Assembly: GCA_028382005.1 (NCBI GenBank)
Contig: JAOESH010000004.1
Coordinates: forward strand, 21,170-85,169
Length of the DNA: 64,000 nt
Direction: 5' to 3'
Source of the DNA: Pseudomonadota bacterium
Lineage (GTDB): Bacteria; Pseudomonadota; Alphaproteobacteria; Puniceispirillales; Marisalimonadaceae
Below, one piece after another: positions 9,931-18,844 of the stretch (positions are counted from its first letter, which is position 1; each line of letters starts with the position of its first letter). Made by a program: the position numbers and the translations under genes. The notes beneath the pieces are model-generated. The model was not told the origin of the DNA and searched no databases. It worked only from the letters and a program-made list of their open reading frames with translations.

Positions 9931-12329
9931 AACTGACATGGAAATGGTTGCTAGACCATCTTGATACAGATTGTAGTCTTGATCAAATAATAGAAACTTT
10001 ACCAAAACTAGGTCTTGAAGTAGCTTCAGTTTTTAATTTAGCAGAGGACCTTAAAGAATTTATTTCTGTAAAATTAGTTGAGGTCTATAAACATCCAGAC
10101 GCAGATAAACTGAATGTTTGTAAAGTTTTTGACGGAAAAAATACATATAGCGTTGTATGTGGGGCTCCTAATGTAAGACAAGGTATGATAGGAGTATTTG
10201 CCAATATTGGTACATTTATTCCTGGTTTAAGCATAATTTTAAAAAAAGGTAAAATTAGAGGTGAAGAGTCTTTTGGAATGCTGTGCTCTGAAAAAGAATT
10301 AACTATATCTGAGAACCATAGTGGAATTATTGAATTACCAGAGGATACACGCATAGGCATATCAATTGCAGAAGTAATGGACCTAAATGATCCAGTTATA
10401 GAAATTGAAATCACCCCAAATAGAGGTGATTGTTTAGGTGTAAGAGGTATAGCAAGAGACTTAGCAGCCTCTGGAATAGGACAATTGAAAGATTTAAAAG
10501 TCTCTAAAGTTAAAGGTGAATTTGATAGCTTTATAAATTGGAAAATAGACCTAAACGATGGTAAGAAAAATCTATGCCCTAAAATTTTTGGAAGATCTTT
10601 CCAAAATTTAGAGAACAAAGAATCACCTGACTGGTTAAAAAACAGATTACTAGCTGTAGATCAAAGGCCAATAACTTCTCTCGTTGATATTACTAATTAT
10701 ATAATGATAGATCTTGGAAGACCTTTACATGCATACGATGTTGACAAGATTGAAGGTGATGAACTTATTGTAAGACAATCTAAAAATGGTGAAGATTTTG
10801 TTGCTCTTAATGGGACTACTTATAAATTAGATGAAGATATGTTGGTTATTAGCGATAAACACGGGGTCGATGACTTAGCAGGCATTATGGGTGGTGAAAG
10901 GACAGGTGTAACAGAAAAAACAACTAAGATGTTTTTAGAAGCTGCTATTTTTGATCCTATTTCAGTTGCAAAAACTGGTAGAAAATTAAATTTACACTCT
11001 GAAGCTAGATATAGGTTTGAAAGAGGTCTTGATTATGATTTACCTGAATTAGTAATGCATTATGCAGCAGCGTTAGTACAAAAAATTTGTGGTGGAAAAT
11101 TTAGTAAAATAGTCAATTTTCAACTAGAAAGAGAAAACAAACATATTAAATTTAATCCTGATATTACGTACAAACTTACAGGTGTAAATGTTGAAAATAA
11201 ATTTTCTGAAACGATTTTAAATAAGTTAGGCTTCAAAATAAATTCTATTGATGCTATTTGGGATGTCATTGTTCCTTCATGGCGTTCAGATATAGATGGA
11301 GTTGCAGATATAGTCGAAGAGATAATAAGGATAAACGGTTACACTTCTATTCCTACAACAAAGTTATCAAGAAATAATTACATAGCTAAGCCAGCTATGA
11401 AAACAAAGCATCGTCAAACTTTTTTCGCCTCTAGAACGTTGGCTAGTAGAGGTTATAACGAGGTAATCACTTTTTCATTCGTAAATAATGTAATGGCAAA
11501 ACAATTTAAAGGTGGTTCTAAAGCTCTTAATTTAGTAAATCCCATATCTTCAGAATTAACAGATATGAGACCGTCAATACTTCCTACCTTATTACAAGCT
11601 GCACAAAAAAATAATAGAAAAGGGATTGAAGATATATCTTTTTTTGAAGCGGGCCCAATTTTCATAGGTGATGATCCTGATGAACAAATTAACACTGTCT
11701 CAGGCATTAGGTTAGGGTATAAAAACAAAAAAGATTGGAAGAATGAACTAGTCAATTTTGACTTTTATGATATTAAACTAGATGTATTAAAGACCTTAGA
11801 AGCGATTGGTTTACCTCAAAACAGTCTTAAAGTTTTTAAAGATACACCAACCTATTACCATCCAGGAAGAAGCGCTGTTTTCAAAATAGGTCAAACTGTA
11901 ATTGCTAATTTAGGAGAGATACATCCTGAGATAAATGATTTTTTTGGCTTTAAAAATCCCGTCATTGGTTTTGAAATTTTTCATGAAAATATTCCGTTTC
12001 CAAAAAGAAATAAAACTTCTAGACCTATGTTAAAGTTGACAACACTTCAGTCTGTTACTAGAGAGTTTGCTTTTATTGTTGATGAATCAATGGATTCCGA
12101 TAAATTAATACAAGTTGCTAAATCGAGTAATAATGATTTAATCAAAGATGTTTTGATATATGATGTCTATAAAGGAAATAAAATTCCTATCGATAAAAAA
12201 TCAATTGCTATCAAGGTTTTTATCCAGCCTATTCATGAAACATTAACAGATACTGATTTAGAAAAAATAAGTTCTGACTTAATAGCAGTTGTTAATAAAA
12301 AGTTATCTGGAATTTTACGAGACGAGTAG
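9927..12329 (+). CDS. pheT: Phenylalanyl-tRNA synthetase beta subunit
   Basis: The 800-aa beta subunit recognises tRNA-Phe and edits mischarged Tyr. Order of domains: N-terminal EMAP-like tRNA-binding domain with KHPDADKLNVCKV near residue 55, B3/B4 editing domain, B5 domain, a catalytically inactive synthetase-like domain, and the C-terminal FDX-ACB anticodon-binding domain. It overlaps pheS by four bases. An AT-rich 130-bp stretch follows, with only a weak TTTGTA/TACAAA hairpin, so no convincing terminator is seen. Confidence 0.97.
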   Translation: MKLTWKWLLDHLDTDCSLDQIIETLPKLGLEVASVFNLAEDLKEFISVKLVEVYKHPDADKLNVCKVFDGKNTYSVVCGAPNVRQGMIGVFANIGTFIPGLSIILKKGKIRGEESFGMLCSEKELTISENHSGIIELPEDTRIGISIAEVMDLNDPVIEIEITPNRGDCLGVRGIARDLAASGIGQLKDLKVSKVKGEFDSFINWKIDLNDGKKNLCPKIFGRSFQNLENKESPDWLKNRLLAVDQRPITSLVDITNYIMIDLGRPLHAYDVDKIEGDELIVRQSKNGEDFVALNGTTYKLDEDMLVISDKHGVDDLAGIMGGERTGVTEKTTKMFLEAAIFDPISVAKTGRKLNLHSEARYRFERGLDYDLPELVMHYAAALVQKICGGKFSKIVNFQLERENKHIKFNPDITYKLTGVNVENKFSETILNKLGFKINSIDAIWDVIVPSWRSDIDGVADIVEEIIRINGYTSIPTTKLSRNNYIAKPAMKTKHRQTFFASRTLASRGYNEVITFSFVNNVMAKQFKGGSKALNLVNPISSELTDMRPSILPTLLQAAQKNNRKGIEDISFFEAGPIFIGDDPDEQINTVSGIRLGYKNKKDWKNELVNFDFYDIKLDVLKTLEAIGLPQNSLKVFKDTPTYYHPGRSAVFKIGQTVIANLGEIHPEINDFFGFKNPVIGFEIFHENIPFPKRNKTSRPMLKLTTLQSVTREFAFIVDESMDSDKLIQVAKSSNNDLIKDVLIYDVYKGNKIPIDKKSIAIKVFIQPIHETLTDTDLEKISSDLIAVVNKKLSGILRDE

Positions 12330-12461
12330 AAAAATTTAATTTTTTTGTATTTGTTACAAATTTAAAAGATATCATCGATAATCTATGTATGTACCTTTTA
12401 TACTCTTTTTGATTATTTAATATTTTTATAAATAAAAAATTGAGTTTATCATGGGGAAAAG

Positions 12462-12537
12462 TGGTGCCGTCAACTGGATTTGAACCAGTGACCTCGTCAT
12501 TACCAATGACGCGCTCTACCGCTGGAGCTATGACGGC
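12462..12537 (-). tRNA. tRNA-Thr (anticodon GGT)
   Basis: On the minus strand the sequence folds into a full cloverleaf: acceptor GCCGTCA/TGACGGC, D arm GCTC/GAGC, anticodon stem CGTCA/TGACG with loop TTGGTAA (anticodon GGT), T arm ACTGG/CCAGT with loop TTCAAAT, discriminator A and an encoded CCA. It reads threonine ACC/ACU codons. It sits in the 325-bp gap between pheT and the small ORF at 12655; the rest of that gap is AT-rich with no other gene that I can support. Confidence 0.97.
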
Positions 12538-12553
12538 ATTATTTCTTAGGGAT

Positions 12554-12581
12554 AACTTAAATATGTTTTCTGTAATGACAA
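12554..12581 (-). promoter_or_regulatory. Candidate sigma70-type promoter for tRNA-Thr
   Basis: Reading the minus strand upstream of the tRNA, TTGTCA (RC of 12576-12581) is followed after 16 bases by TAAGTT (RC of 12554-12559), with the tRNA starting about 17 bases further on. The -35 is good and the -10 is weak; the position fits a tRNA promoter. Confidence 0.35.
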
Positions 12582-12654
12582 GTTTTTTATTATTCTATAA
12601 ACATTAATAGATAAAATTTTTCAGTATAATTAAAATAGGAATACTAAAAAAGAT

Positions 12655-12819
12655 ATGATAAAAAAAGTGAAAGAAAATAATGCTTTATCTGATTTATTAA
12701 AGAAAAATTTAAAATTACGAAAGAAACAGGTATCTGAAAGAGATAATAAAGAAATTATTGGAAAAAGAACTCAAAAGATTGGTGTCTCTAGGCTTGATCT
12801 CAATGATAATAAAAAATAA
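12655..12819 (+). CDS. Small basic protein of alphaproteobacterial type (54 aa), upstream of murA
   Basis: Below the cut-off of the ORF track. The frame encodes a 54-residue lysine/arginine-rich protein beginning MIKKVKENNALSDLLKKNLKLRKKQ and ending IGVSRLDLNDNKK. The pattern L-S-x-L-L-K-K-N-L-x-x-R-K-x-Q resembles small uncharacterised proteins found next to murA in alphaproteobacteria; I recall this pattern but could not search for it. ATG 12655 has a purine-rich stretch (AAAAAAGAT) before it. It lies 14 bp before murA in the same direction, so the two are probably one transcript. No function is known to me; a nucleic-acid-binding or ribosome-associated role would suit the charge but is a guess. 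Confidence 0.65.
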   Translation: MIKKVKENNALSDLLKKNLKLRKKQVSERDNKEIIGKRTQKIGVSRLDLNDNKK

Positions 12820-12833
12820 ATAAAGATATTATA

Positions 12834-14111
12834 ATGAAGAATTTTGTTAATACAGATGTTGAAAAAATCTTTATAAAAGGTGAAAATCAACTTAAAGGAA
12901 ATGTTTTAATTAGTGGTGCGAAAAACGCAGCTTTACCCTTGATGGCTTTATCATTAATCATCAATAAAGATTTTAGATTATCCAACATACCTGATCTGGC
13001 AGATACAAGGCTTATGGGTAGTTTGTTAGCAGATTTAGGTGTGACATTTGAATGGAAAAATGACTGTATTAATTTTGATGGTGGTCCAAAAAAAGATGAA
13101 GCTTCATATGATCTTGTAAAACATATGAGAGCATCAATACTTGTTTTAGGACCTTTATTAGCTTCTAAAGGTTCAGCCAAAGTGCCTCTTCCTGGAGGTT
13201 GTGCTATTGGGACTAGGCCTATTGACTTGCATGTAATGGTTATGGAAACACTTGGAGCTAATGTGTTTTATGATTCTGGGTTTATTATTGCTTCGTTAGG
13301 TCCTGATGGCTTAAAAGGTGGAGTTATTAATTTTCCAAAAATTTCTGTTGGTGCTACAGAAAGTGCCATTATGACAGCTGTGTTAGCAAAAGGTGAAACA
13401 AAAATTTTAAATGCAGCACAAGAACCCGAAGTTGTAGATTTAGGAAAATGTTTAGTCAGTGCAGGAGCAAATATTACTGGATTAGGAACGAAAACAATTA
13501 CAATCAATGGAGTAGAAAAACTAAACTCCGTTAACCATTCAGTAGTGCCTGATAGAATAGAAGCTGGATCGTTTGCAATAGCTGCAAGTATTACTAAGGG
13601 TAATGTTGAAATATCCAATGTAAGGCCAATTGATCTTAATTTATTTTTAGAAGTGTTAAGATCAACTGGAAGTAGTGTTGAAATTTTTGAGAATTCTTTT
13701 AGTGTTTCTTCTTTAAAAAGACCAATATCACATAATATTGTAACTGAATGTCATCCAGGGTTCCCAACTGATTTGCAAGCCCAATATATGGCCTTAATGT
13801 CTATTGCTGATGGAATAACTATTGTTAAAGAAACAATATTTGAAAATAGATTTATGCATGTTCCTGAATTAATAAGAATGGGAGCTAAAATTGTGACTAA
13901 AAGCCAAGAGGCTGCAATTACTGGTGTTAAAAAATTAAAAGGGTCAAAGGTAATGGCCTCTGATTTAAGAGCATCAATGTGTCTAATTTTAGGAGCTCTC
14001 GCAGCTTCCGGAACTAGTGAAATTGATGGTATATTTCATCTTGACAGAGGTTATGAAAAGTTAGTTGATAAGCTATCTAATTTAGGGGCTAATATTAGAA
14101 GATCTTATTAG
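12834..14111 (+). CDS. murA: UDP-N-acetylglucosamine 1-carboxyvinyltransferase
   Basis: First committed step of peptidoglycan synthesis: phosphoenolpyruvate is transferred to UDP-GlcNAc in the cytoplasm. The 425-aa protein has the EPSP-synthase fold, with the SGAKNAALPL start motif and the active-site cysteine in PGGCAIGTRPIDLH, near residue 123. A Cys here predicts fosfomycin sensitivity at the target. Downstream GFPTDLQAQ and the arginine-containing LRASMCLILGAL are also typical. It starts the murA-DUF2948-hisG-hisD run. Confidence 0.97.
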   Translation: MKNFVNTDVEKIFIKGENQLKGNVLISGAKNAALPLMALSLIINKDFRLSNIPDLADTRLMGSLLADLGVTFEWKNDCINFDGGPKKDEASYDLVKHMRASILVLGPLLASKGSAKVPLPGGCAIGTRPIDLHVMVMETLGANVFYDSGFIIASLGPDGLKGGVINFPKISVGATESAIMTAVLAKGETKILNAAQEPEVVDLGKCLVSAGANITGLGTKTITINGVEKLNSVNHSVVPDRIEAGSFAIAASITKGNVEISNVRPIDLNLFLEVLRSTGSSVEIFENSFSVSSLKRPISHNIVTECHPGFPTDLQAQYMALMSIADGITIVKETIFENRFMHVPELIRMGAKIVTKSQEAAITGVKKLKGSKVMASDLRASMCLILGALAASGTSEIDGIFHLDRGYEKLVDKLSNLGANIRRSY

Positions 14112-14141
14112 ATAGACTAGATATTACAATAGGTAAACTTT

Positions 14142-14567
14142 ATGGATGTTGAAAATAAAATTAAATTAAATGCTTTTGGTAATGATGATTTAAAAATATT
14201 TTCTTATTTATGCCAAGATGCAATATTGTCTCAGGATGAATTTTATTTTGATAAGGATCAAGAGTTATTCATAGCTACTTTTTCTAGGTATTGTTGGGAA
14301 AAAGAAGAATTGACTAATAATACGAATAACATAAATTATCGAGTAATATCTGGTTTGCAAATTAAACATGTTAAAAAAGCGTCTTATATAAAACTAAATT
14401 CAAGTGTTCCTTTTTTAAACTTACTTGCTATTTCATATAAAAAGAAGAAAATCACTTTACATTTTTCTTCTTCTGTAGAATTTGTTCTAGAATGTGAAAA
14501 AATTGAGGCTTATCTTGAGGATATTGATATACCTTGGCCAACAAAATTAAAACCTGAACATAAATAA
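14142..14567 (+). CDS. DUF2948 family protein
   Basis: A 141-aa uncharacterised protein. The order LNAFGNDDLKIFSYLCQDAIL followed by F..D.....F....RYCWE and, near the C-terminus, the acidic segment VEFVLECEKIEAYLEDIDIPWPT matches DUF2948, a family known mainly from alphaproteobacteria and usually found between murA and hisG/hisD. There is no signal peptide or membrane helix. It is 30 bp after murA and 22 bp before hisG. Function is not known; constant co-location with murA and his genes is the only hint. Confidence 0.82.
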   Translation: MDVENKIKLNAFGNDDLKIFSYLCQDAILSQDEFYFDKDQELFIATFSRYCWEKEELTNNTNNINYRVISGLQIKHVKKASYIKLNSSVPFLNLLAISYKKKKITLHFSSSVEFVLECEKIEAYLEDIDIPWPTKLKPEHK

Positions 14568-14589
14568 AATAGATAGTTAGGTCGTCAAT

Positions 14590-15255
14590 ATGAGTGGAAA
14601 TCACAATTTTACTATAGCTCTGCCTAAAGGTAGAATTTTGGAGGTAGTTTTACCTATTTTAAAAAAAGTTGGTATACAGCCAGAAGAATCTTTTTTTGAT
14701 GACAAAGATCGTAAACTTAAATTTAAGAGTAATGTAAAAAACATTAATATAATAAGAGTACGTTCTTTTGATGTTGTTACATTTTTAGCATACGGTGCTG
14801 CTCAAATGGCTTTTGTAGGTAGTGATGTTTTAACTGAATTTGACCATTCAGAAGTGTATTCTCCTTTTGACCTTGATATTGGCAAATGTAGAATGGTGGT
14901 CGCTGCTCAAAAGGATATCGCTGCAAATGAAGATCCAAGAACATGGAGTCATGTAAGAGTGGCTACAAAGTATCCAAACATTACTAGGAAACACTTTGAA
15001 TCTAGGGGTGTGCATGCTGAATGTATCAAGTTAAATGGTGCTATGGAACTTGCTCCTTCAATGGGTTTATGTAAAAGAATTGTTGATTTAGTTGAATCTG
15101 GGTCTACTTTACTTGCCAACGATCTTGTTGAATTAGAAGAAATTTGTAAAGTTTCTACTCGATTAGCTATTAATAGAAGTTTCATAAAAACAAACTCACA
15201 CACTATACAACCTTGGATAGATAAGGTTGGAGAAGTTATAAATGACCCTAAATAA
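14590..15255 (+). CDS. hisG: ATP phosphoribosyltransferase, short form
   Basis: Catalyses the first step of histidine synthesis, ATP + PRPP to phosphoribosyl-ATP. At 221 aa it is the short HisG form, lacking the C-terminal regulatory ACT-like domain. Motifs: ALPKGRILE at the start, YGAAQMAFVGSDVL, and the PRPP loop in ELAPSMGLCKRIVDLVESGSTL. Short HisG needs the HisZ regulatory subunit for activity and feedback control; hisZ is not in this window. Its stop overlaps the hisD start by 14 bases. Confidence 0.96.
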   Translation: MSGNHNFTIALPKGRILEVVLPILKKVGIQPEESFFDDKDRKLKFKSNVKNINIIRVRSFDVVTFLAYGAAQMAFVGSDVLTEFDHSEVYSPFDLDIGKCRMVVAAQKDIAANEDPRTWSHVRVATKYPNITRKHFESRGVHAECIKLNGAMELAPSMGLCKRIVDLVESGSTLLANDLVELEEICKVSTRLAINRSFIKTNSHTIQPWIDKVGEVINDPK

Positions 15256-16549
15256 AGTTAAAAAATTAAATATATCTGAAGACAATTTTAAATCTAATTT
15301 AAGTTTATTATTACGTAATAATCAAGAGACAGATCGTGATACTTATAATACCGTTTTAAATATTATAAACAAAATACAAGAACTTGGTAATAAAGCCTTA
15401 CTTGATTTGGTTAGAAAATATGATGGGATAAAAGTTAATAAAGTTGAAGATTTAAAAATAACCCATAAACAACTTAAATTAGCTTATGAAAGTCTAAATA
15501 TACAAGAAAAGCAGGCATTAGAACTTGCCGCTAATAGAATTAAGTCTTTTCATCAACGTCAGATACCAACTGATTTAGAATATCAAGATGATATTGAAAT
15601 AGATCTTGGTTTAAAATATTTGCCAGTAAGTTCAGCTGGTTTTTATGTTCCTGGTGGGAAAGCCATTTACCCATCTTCTGTTTTAATGAACGCAATACCT
15701 GCTAATGTCGCAGGTGTTAATAGAAGAGTCGTGGTAAGTCCAATTTCTGATTTAAAAAAATCTAAAATTGTACTTGCCGCTGCTTATTTAGCAGGTGTAA
15801 CTGATTTTATTTGTATGGGTGGTGCTCACGCAATTGCTGCTTTGGCATATGGGACCGAATCTATAGATAAAGTAGATAAAATAGTTGGTCCAGGTAATGC
15901 ATATGTAGCTGAAGCTAAAAGACAAGTTTTTGGAAAAGTAGGAATTGATTCAATTGCAGGCCCTTCAGAAGTTTTAATTGTATGCGACGAAACTGCTAAT
16001 CCAGATCATATTGCAATTGACCTTTTATCTCAAGCTGAACATGATGAACAAGCACAAGCAATTTTGATAACTGATAGCAAGGAAATTGCTTCTAAAGTAG
16101 AGCTCTCTGTTGAAAATTATCTTAAAAATCTGAAAAGATCAAAAATAGCAAGTTCCTCATGGTATAGTAAGGGAGCTATAATTATTGTAAATGATATTGA
16201 CGAAGCAATAGAGTTGGTTAACTTTATTGCTCCAGAACATTTAGAGTTAATATTTAAAGATGCAAAACAATCAATAAAAAAAATTAAAAATGCAGGAGCC
16301 ATTTTTATTGGTCCTAACACCCCTGAAGCTATTGGAGATTATATTGCTGGTCCAAATCATGTTCTTCCTACAAATGGAACGGCAAAGTTTTCAAGTGGCT
16401 TAGGAGTTTTAGATTTTTATAAAAGGACTACGATAGTTCATTGTAATAAAGAAAGCCTTGGTATAATTGGGAAGCATGCTATAACTTTGGCAAAGGCAGA
16501 GGGTCTTGAGGCTCATGCCATGTCTATTGCTTTAAGAATTGATAAGTAA
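15242..16549 (+). CDS. hisD: Histidinol dehydrogenase
   Basis: Zinc- and NAD-dependent oxidation of histidinol to histidine, the last two steps of the pathway. The 435-aa length is normal. Conserved segments are GFYVPGGKAIYPSSVLMN, GPGNAYVAEAKRQVFG, GIDSIAGPSEVLIV, the zinc/catalytic region LLSQAEHDEQAQ, and FIAPEHLEL. Overlap with hisG shows translational coupling. The order hisD followed by infA-maf is an alphaproteobacterial neighbourhood. Confidence 0.97.
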   Translation: MTLNKVKKLNISEDNFKSNLSLLLRNNQETDRDTYNTVLNIINKIQELGNKALLDLVRKYDGIKVNKVEDLKITHKQLKLAYESLNIQEKQALELAANRIKSFHQRQIPTDLEYQDDIEIDLGLKYLPVSSAGFYVPGGKAIYPSSVLMNAIPANVAGVNRRVVVSPISDLKKSKIVLAAAYLAGVTDFICMGGAHAIAALAYGTESIDKVDKIVGPGNAYVAEAKRQVFGKVGIDSIAGPSEVLIVCDETANPDHIAIDLLSQAEHDEQAQAILITDSKEIASKVELSVENYLKNLKRSKIASSSWYSKGAIIIVNDIDEAIELVNFIAPEHLELIFKDAKQSIKKIKNAGAIFIGPNTPEAIGDYIAGPNHVLPTNGTAKFSSGLGVLDFYKRTTIVHCNKESLGIIGKHAITLAKAEGLEAHAMSIALRIDK

Positions 16550-16575
16550 TTATGAATATAAATTAACAAAAATCT

Positions 16576-16598
16576 TGACTAATTTTTTATATTAGTCA
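16576..16598. promoter_or_regulatory. Inverted repeat in the hisD-infA gap
   Basis: TGACTAAT-tttttat-ATTAGTCA: 8-bp perfect arms around a 7-base spacer, about 30 bases before the infA start and overlapping a TTGACT that could serve as a -35 box. This could be an operator or an RNA hairpin. No T-run follows on the + strand that would make it a convincing terminator. Confidence 0.45.
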
Positions 16599-16626
16599 GA
16601 TTACACTTAATATTAAAAGAGGTTAC

Positions 16627-16845
16627 ATGGCAAAAGAAGGCGTAATAGAATTTTCAGGTATAGTTGAAGAACTGTTACCGAATGCAATGTTTAGAGTAAA
16701 ACTTGATAACGAACATGAAGTTTTAGCTCATACAAGTGGTAAAATGAGAAAAAACAGAATTAGAGTTTTGCTTGGTGACAGAGTTAATGTTGAAATGACC
16801 CCTTATGATTTAACAAAAGGTCGAATTACTTTTAGATCTAAATAG
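16627..16845 (+). CDS. infA: Translation initiation factor IF-1
   Basis: A 72-aa S1-like OB-fold protein that binds the 30S A site during initiation. It reads [20 protein letters not shown] and then [28 protein letters not shown], near-diagnostic for IF-1. A ribosome site AAAAGAGG lies before ATG 16627. maf follows in the usual alphaproteobacterial order. Confidence 0.97.
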   Translation: MAKEGVIEFSGIVEELLPNAMFRVKLDNEHEVLAHTSGKMRKNRIRVLLGDRVNVEMTPYDLTKGRITFRSK

Positions 16846-16869
16846 TTATTATTTTCTAGAGTTTGTTTT

Positions 16870-17472
16870 ATGAACAATTCTAACGTTAACAAGAACTTCA
16901 TATTAGGTTCAGGGTCAGCAAGACGTATTGACCTTTTAAATCAAATTGGTGTTCAGCCAGATCTTATATTAAAATCAAATGTTAATGAATTAAGTCATTT
17001 AAATGAACTACCTATAAATTATGTAAAAAGAATAGCGATTGAGAAAAACAAAGTTTTTCAAAGTAACCATCCTCAATCTATAATATTGACTGCTGATACA
17101 GTTGTGTCTGTTGGAAGAAGGATTCTACATAAAGCGACAGAGATTAAACAAGCTGAAGATTACTTAAAAATTATATCAGGTAGAAGACATAAGGTAATTA
17201 CATGTTTTTGTCTTTTTTCTCCAAACAATCCATTCAAAATCAAAATAGTTCAGTCAGTTGTAAAATTTAAAAGATTAGACACAAAAGAAATATCTTACTA
17301 TCTTGCATCAAATGAATGGCAAGGCAAAGCTGGAGGTTATGCTATACAGGGGATAGCGGCTTCATTTATTAATTTTATATCGGGATCTTATAGTAATGTT
17401 GTAGGCCTACCTTTGGCTGAATTATATAGAATGCTTCTATCTATTGGATATGAATTTAAAAATGACAAATAA
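16870..17472 (+). CDS. maf: Maf-family nucleotide pyrophosphatase
   Basis: Maf/YhdE/YceF proteins hydrolyse canonical (dTTP/UTP) or modified nucleoside triphosphates and are linked to septum formation. The 200-aa sequence shows the N-terminal LGSGSARRIDLLNQIG loop, catalytic Asp in LTADTVVSVG, a GRRHKVIT motif, and GKAGGYAIQG with the second conserved segment. Ser in place of the common Pro in the SxxR loop is a small deviation. Its end overlaps the RNase E/G-like start by 11 bases. Confidence 0.92.
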   Translation: MNNSNVNKNFILGSGSARRIDLLNQIGVQPDLILKSNVNELSHLNELPINYVKRIAIEKNKVFQSNHPQSIILTADTVVSVGRRILHKATEIKQAEDYLKIISGRRHKVITCFCLFSPNNPFKIKIVQSVVKFKRLDTKEISYYLASNEWQGKAGGYAIQGIAASFINFISGSYSNVVGLPLAELYRMLLSIGYEFKNDK

Positions 17473-18490
17473 AATTCCCAATCATTTTATTTTAATAGAT
17501 AGATGTGCAGAGGAAACAAGAATAGTAGAAATTTTAAATAAAAAAATTTTAAAAATTATTTCTTGGTTCGATAATAATCCATCAATTGTTGGCAACACAT
17601 ACGATGCAGTAATCATAAAAATACTACACGGGGGTATTGTTCGTGCTAGGTTACAAAGTGGAACTATAGTAAGTGTTAGAGGCGTCCCAAAGTCTATTAA
17701 AGTTAACAGTCTTGTTAAAATAATTATTATGAGTGATAAATTTGATGATAAGCCTATTCAAGCAAAACTATTGGTTCCAAATTCAGAATTTGAAGAAAAG
17801 TTAAGTTCATTAGATCAAATACAAAAAATAATCTATCTTTATTTTACAGTTGGCATTCCTGTCGTAGAGGACGAATATGCTATATTTTGGCATCAATTAG
17901 ATTTAGATCAATGTTTTCTTGAGGCTTTACAACCAAGAGTTAACATTAAAAACGGTGGATTAATTTGGATTGAAAAAACTAAAGCTGCTACTCTTATAGA
18001 TATAGACACTCAAAAATTAATTATTAATACAGATGAAGACATGTTTGATTTTTGCAGAAAAGCTTATGCTAGATGTTTAGAGGAGATTAAGTTAAGAAAT
18101 ATTGGAGGTATGATATTAATAGACTTTCCAAGAATGTCTGCTGCAAAGAAAAAGTTGTTACATCAAAAAATTATTGAAATAGGAAAAAAATATTTTATTG
18201 ATGGAAGTTTCCTAGGGTTTTCAAAATTGTTGCTTTATGAAATTTATATTCCAAGAAATATAGCTTTATTAGAAAATTTTTATAAAAATATAGATGAATT
18301 AAATTTTCAAAATCATTTAAGATCGCTATGGAGAACATCTATAAAAATAAAATCAAAAACTAAAGTAAAATTTATATGTGGTAAAAGTTTATATAAAAAA
18401 ATTATAAAGAGAAAGTATCCACCTTTTGTTGAAATTATTCCAAGGAATGACCTTCCTAATAACTATGGTGAATTGTCGGAAACAAATTAA
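17462..18490 (+). CDS. Ribonuclease E/G-family protein, short form
   Basis: A 342-aa member of the RNase E/G endoribonuclease family that processes rRNA and mRNA. An S1-like part is followed by the catalytic region: NGGLIWIEKTKAATLIDIDT holds the first metal-binding Asp, and GGMILIDFPRM holds the second. ATG 17462 (not the track start 17444) is chosen because the protein aligns from there and it overlaps the maf end. It lacks the long C-terminal scaffold and the zinc-link cysteine pair CPxC typical of RNase E. Short forms at this infA-maf-yacG locus are usual in alphaproteobacteria. Several family residues look diverged, so activity is likely but not certain. Confidence 0.85.
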   Translation: MTNKIPNHFILIDRCAEETRIVEILNKKILKIISWFDNNPSIVGNTYDAVIIKILHGGIVRARLQSGTIVSVRGVPKSIKVNSLVKIIIMSDKFDDKPIQAKLLVPNSEFEEKLSSLDQIQKIIYLYFTVGIPVVEDEYAIFWHQLDLDQCFLEALQPRVNIKNGGLIWIEKTKAATLIDIDTQKLIINTDEDMFDFCRKAYARCLEEIKLRNIGGMILIDFPRMSAAKKKLLHQKIIEIGKKYFIDGSFLGFSKLLLYEIYIPRNIALLENFYKNIDELNFQNHLRSLWRTSIKIKSKTKVKFICGKSLYKKIIKRKYPPFVEIIPRNDLPNNYGELSETN

Positions 18491-18666
18491 TGAAAAACTT
18501 AGATATAAAACAATTAAAATGCCTTACTTGTAAAAAAGAATTTAACAGTGAAGCGAAAACAAAACCTTTCTGTTCTCAACGATGTAGTTATATAGATTTA
18601 AATAGCTGGTTAGGTGAAAAATACTCAATTCAGGCAAACGAAGAAGATTATGAAAAAGATATTTAA
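18490..18666 (+). CDS. yacG: Zinc-binding protein YacG (DNA gyrase inhibitor family)
   Basis: A 58-aa protein just under the ORF-track cut-off. It has the four-cysteine zinc site: KCLTCKKEF followed by FCSQRCSYIDLNSWL, the YacG signature (C-x2-C...C-x3-C, then I/L-D-L-x-x-W). YacG of E. coli binds GyrB and inhibits gyrase. The ATG overlaps the RNase stop by one base (TAATG). The locus RNase-yacG-tRNA-Phe is conserved in alphaproteobacteria. Confidence 0.93.
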   Translation: MKNLDIKQLKCLTCKKEFNSEAKTKPFCSQRCSYIDLNSWLGEKYSIQANEEDYEKDI

Positions 18667-18683
18667 TTTTTTTTTTTGTTATC

Positions 18684-18712
18684 TAGACATAATCTAAACT
18701 AGGCGTTATAGA
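18684..18712 (+). promoter_or_regulatory. Candidate sigma70-type promoter for tRNA-Phe
   Basis: TAGACA at 18684-18689 and TATAGA at 18707-18712 are separated by exactly 17 bases and lie 16 bases before the mature tRNA end, a good fit for a tRNA promoter. An inverted repeat TAATCTA...TAGATTA (18690-18715) overlaps the spacer and -10. Confidence 0.5.
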
Positions 18713-18727
18713 TTATTAATTCTATTT

Positions 18728-18803
<76 letters not shown>

Positions 18804-18844
18804 CGTTTTTTTGATTTTCCAACTCTAAATAATGATGATTTTTC

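Noticed and set aside
10085-10618. 177-aa minus-strand ORF inside pheT
   Set aside because: Shadow of pheT; Ser/Pro/Ile-rich artefact composition and no ribosome site.
12330-12461. Terminator after pheT
   Set aside because: Only a 6-bp TTTGTA/TACAAA stem with no GC-rich core; not distinguishable from AT-rich background.
13268-13618. 116-aa minus-strand ORF inside murA
   Set aside because: Shadow ORF; murA on the other strand is intact and conserved throughout.
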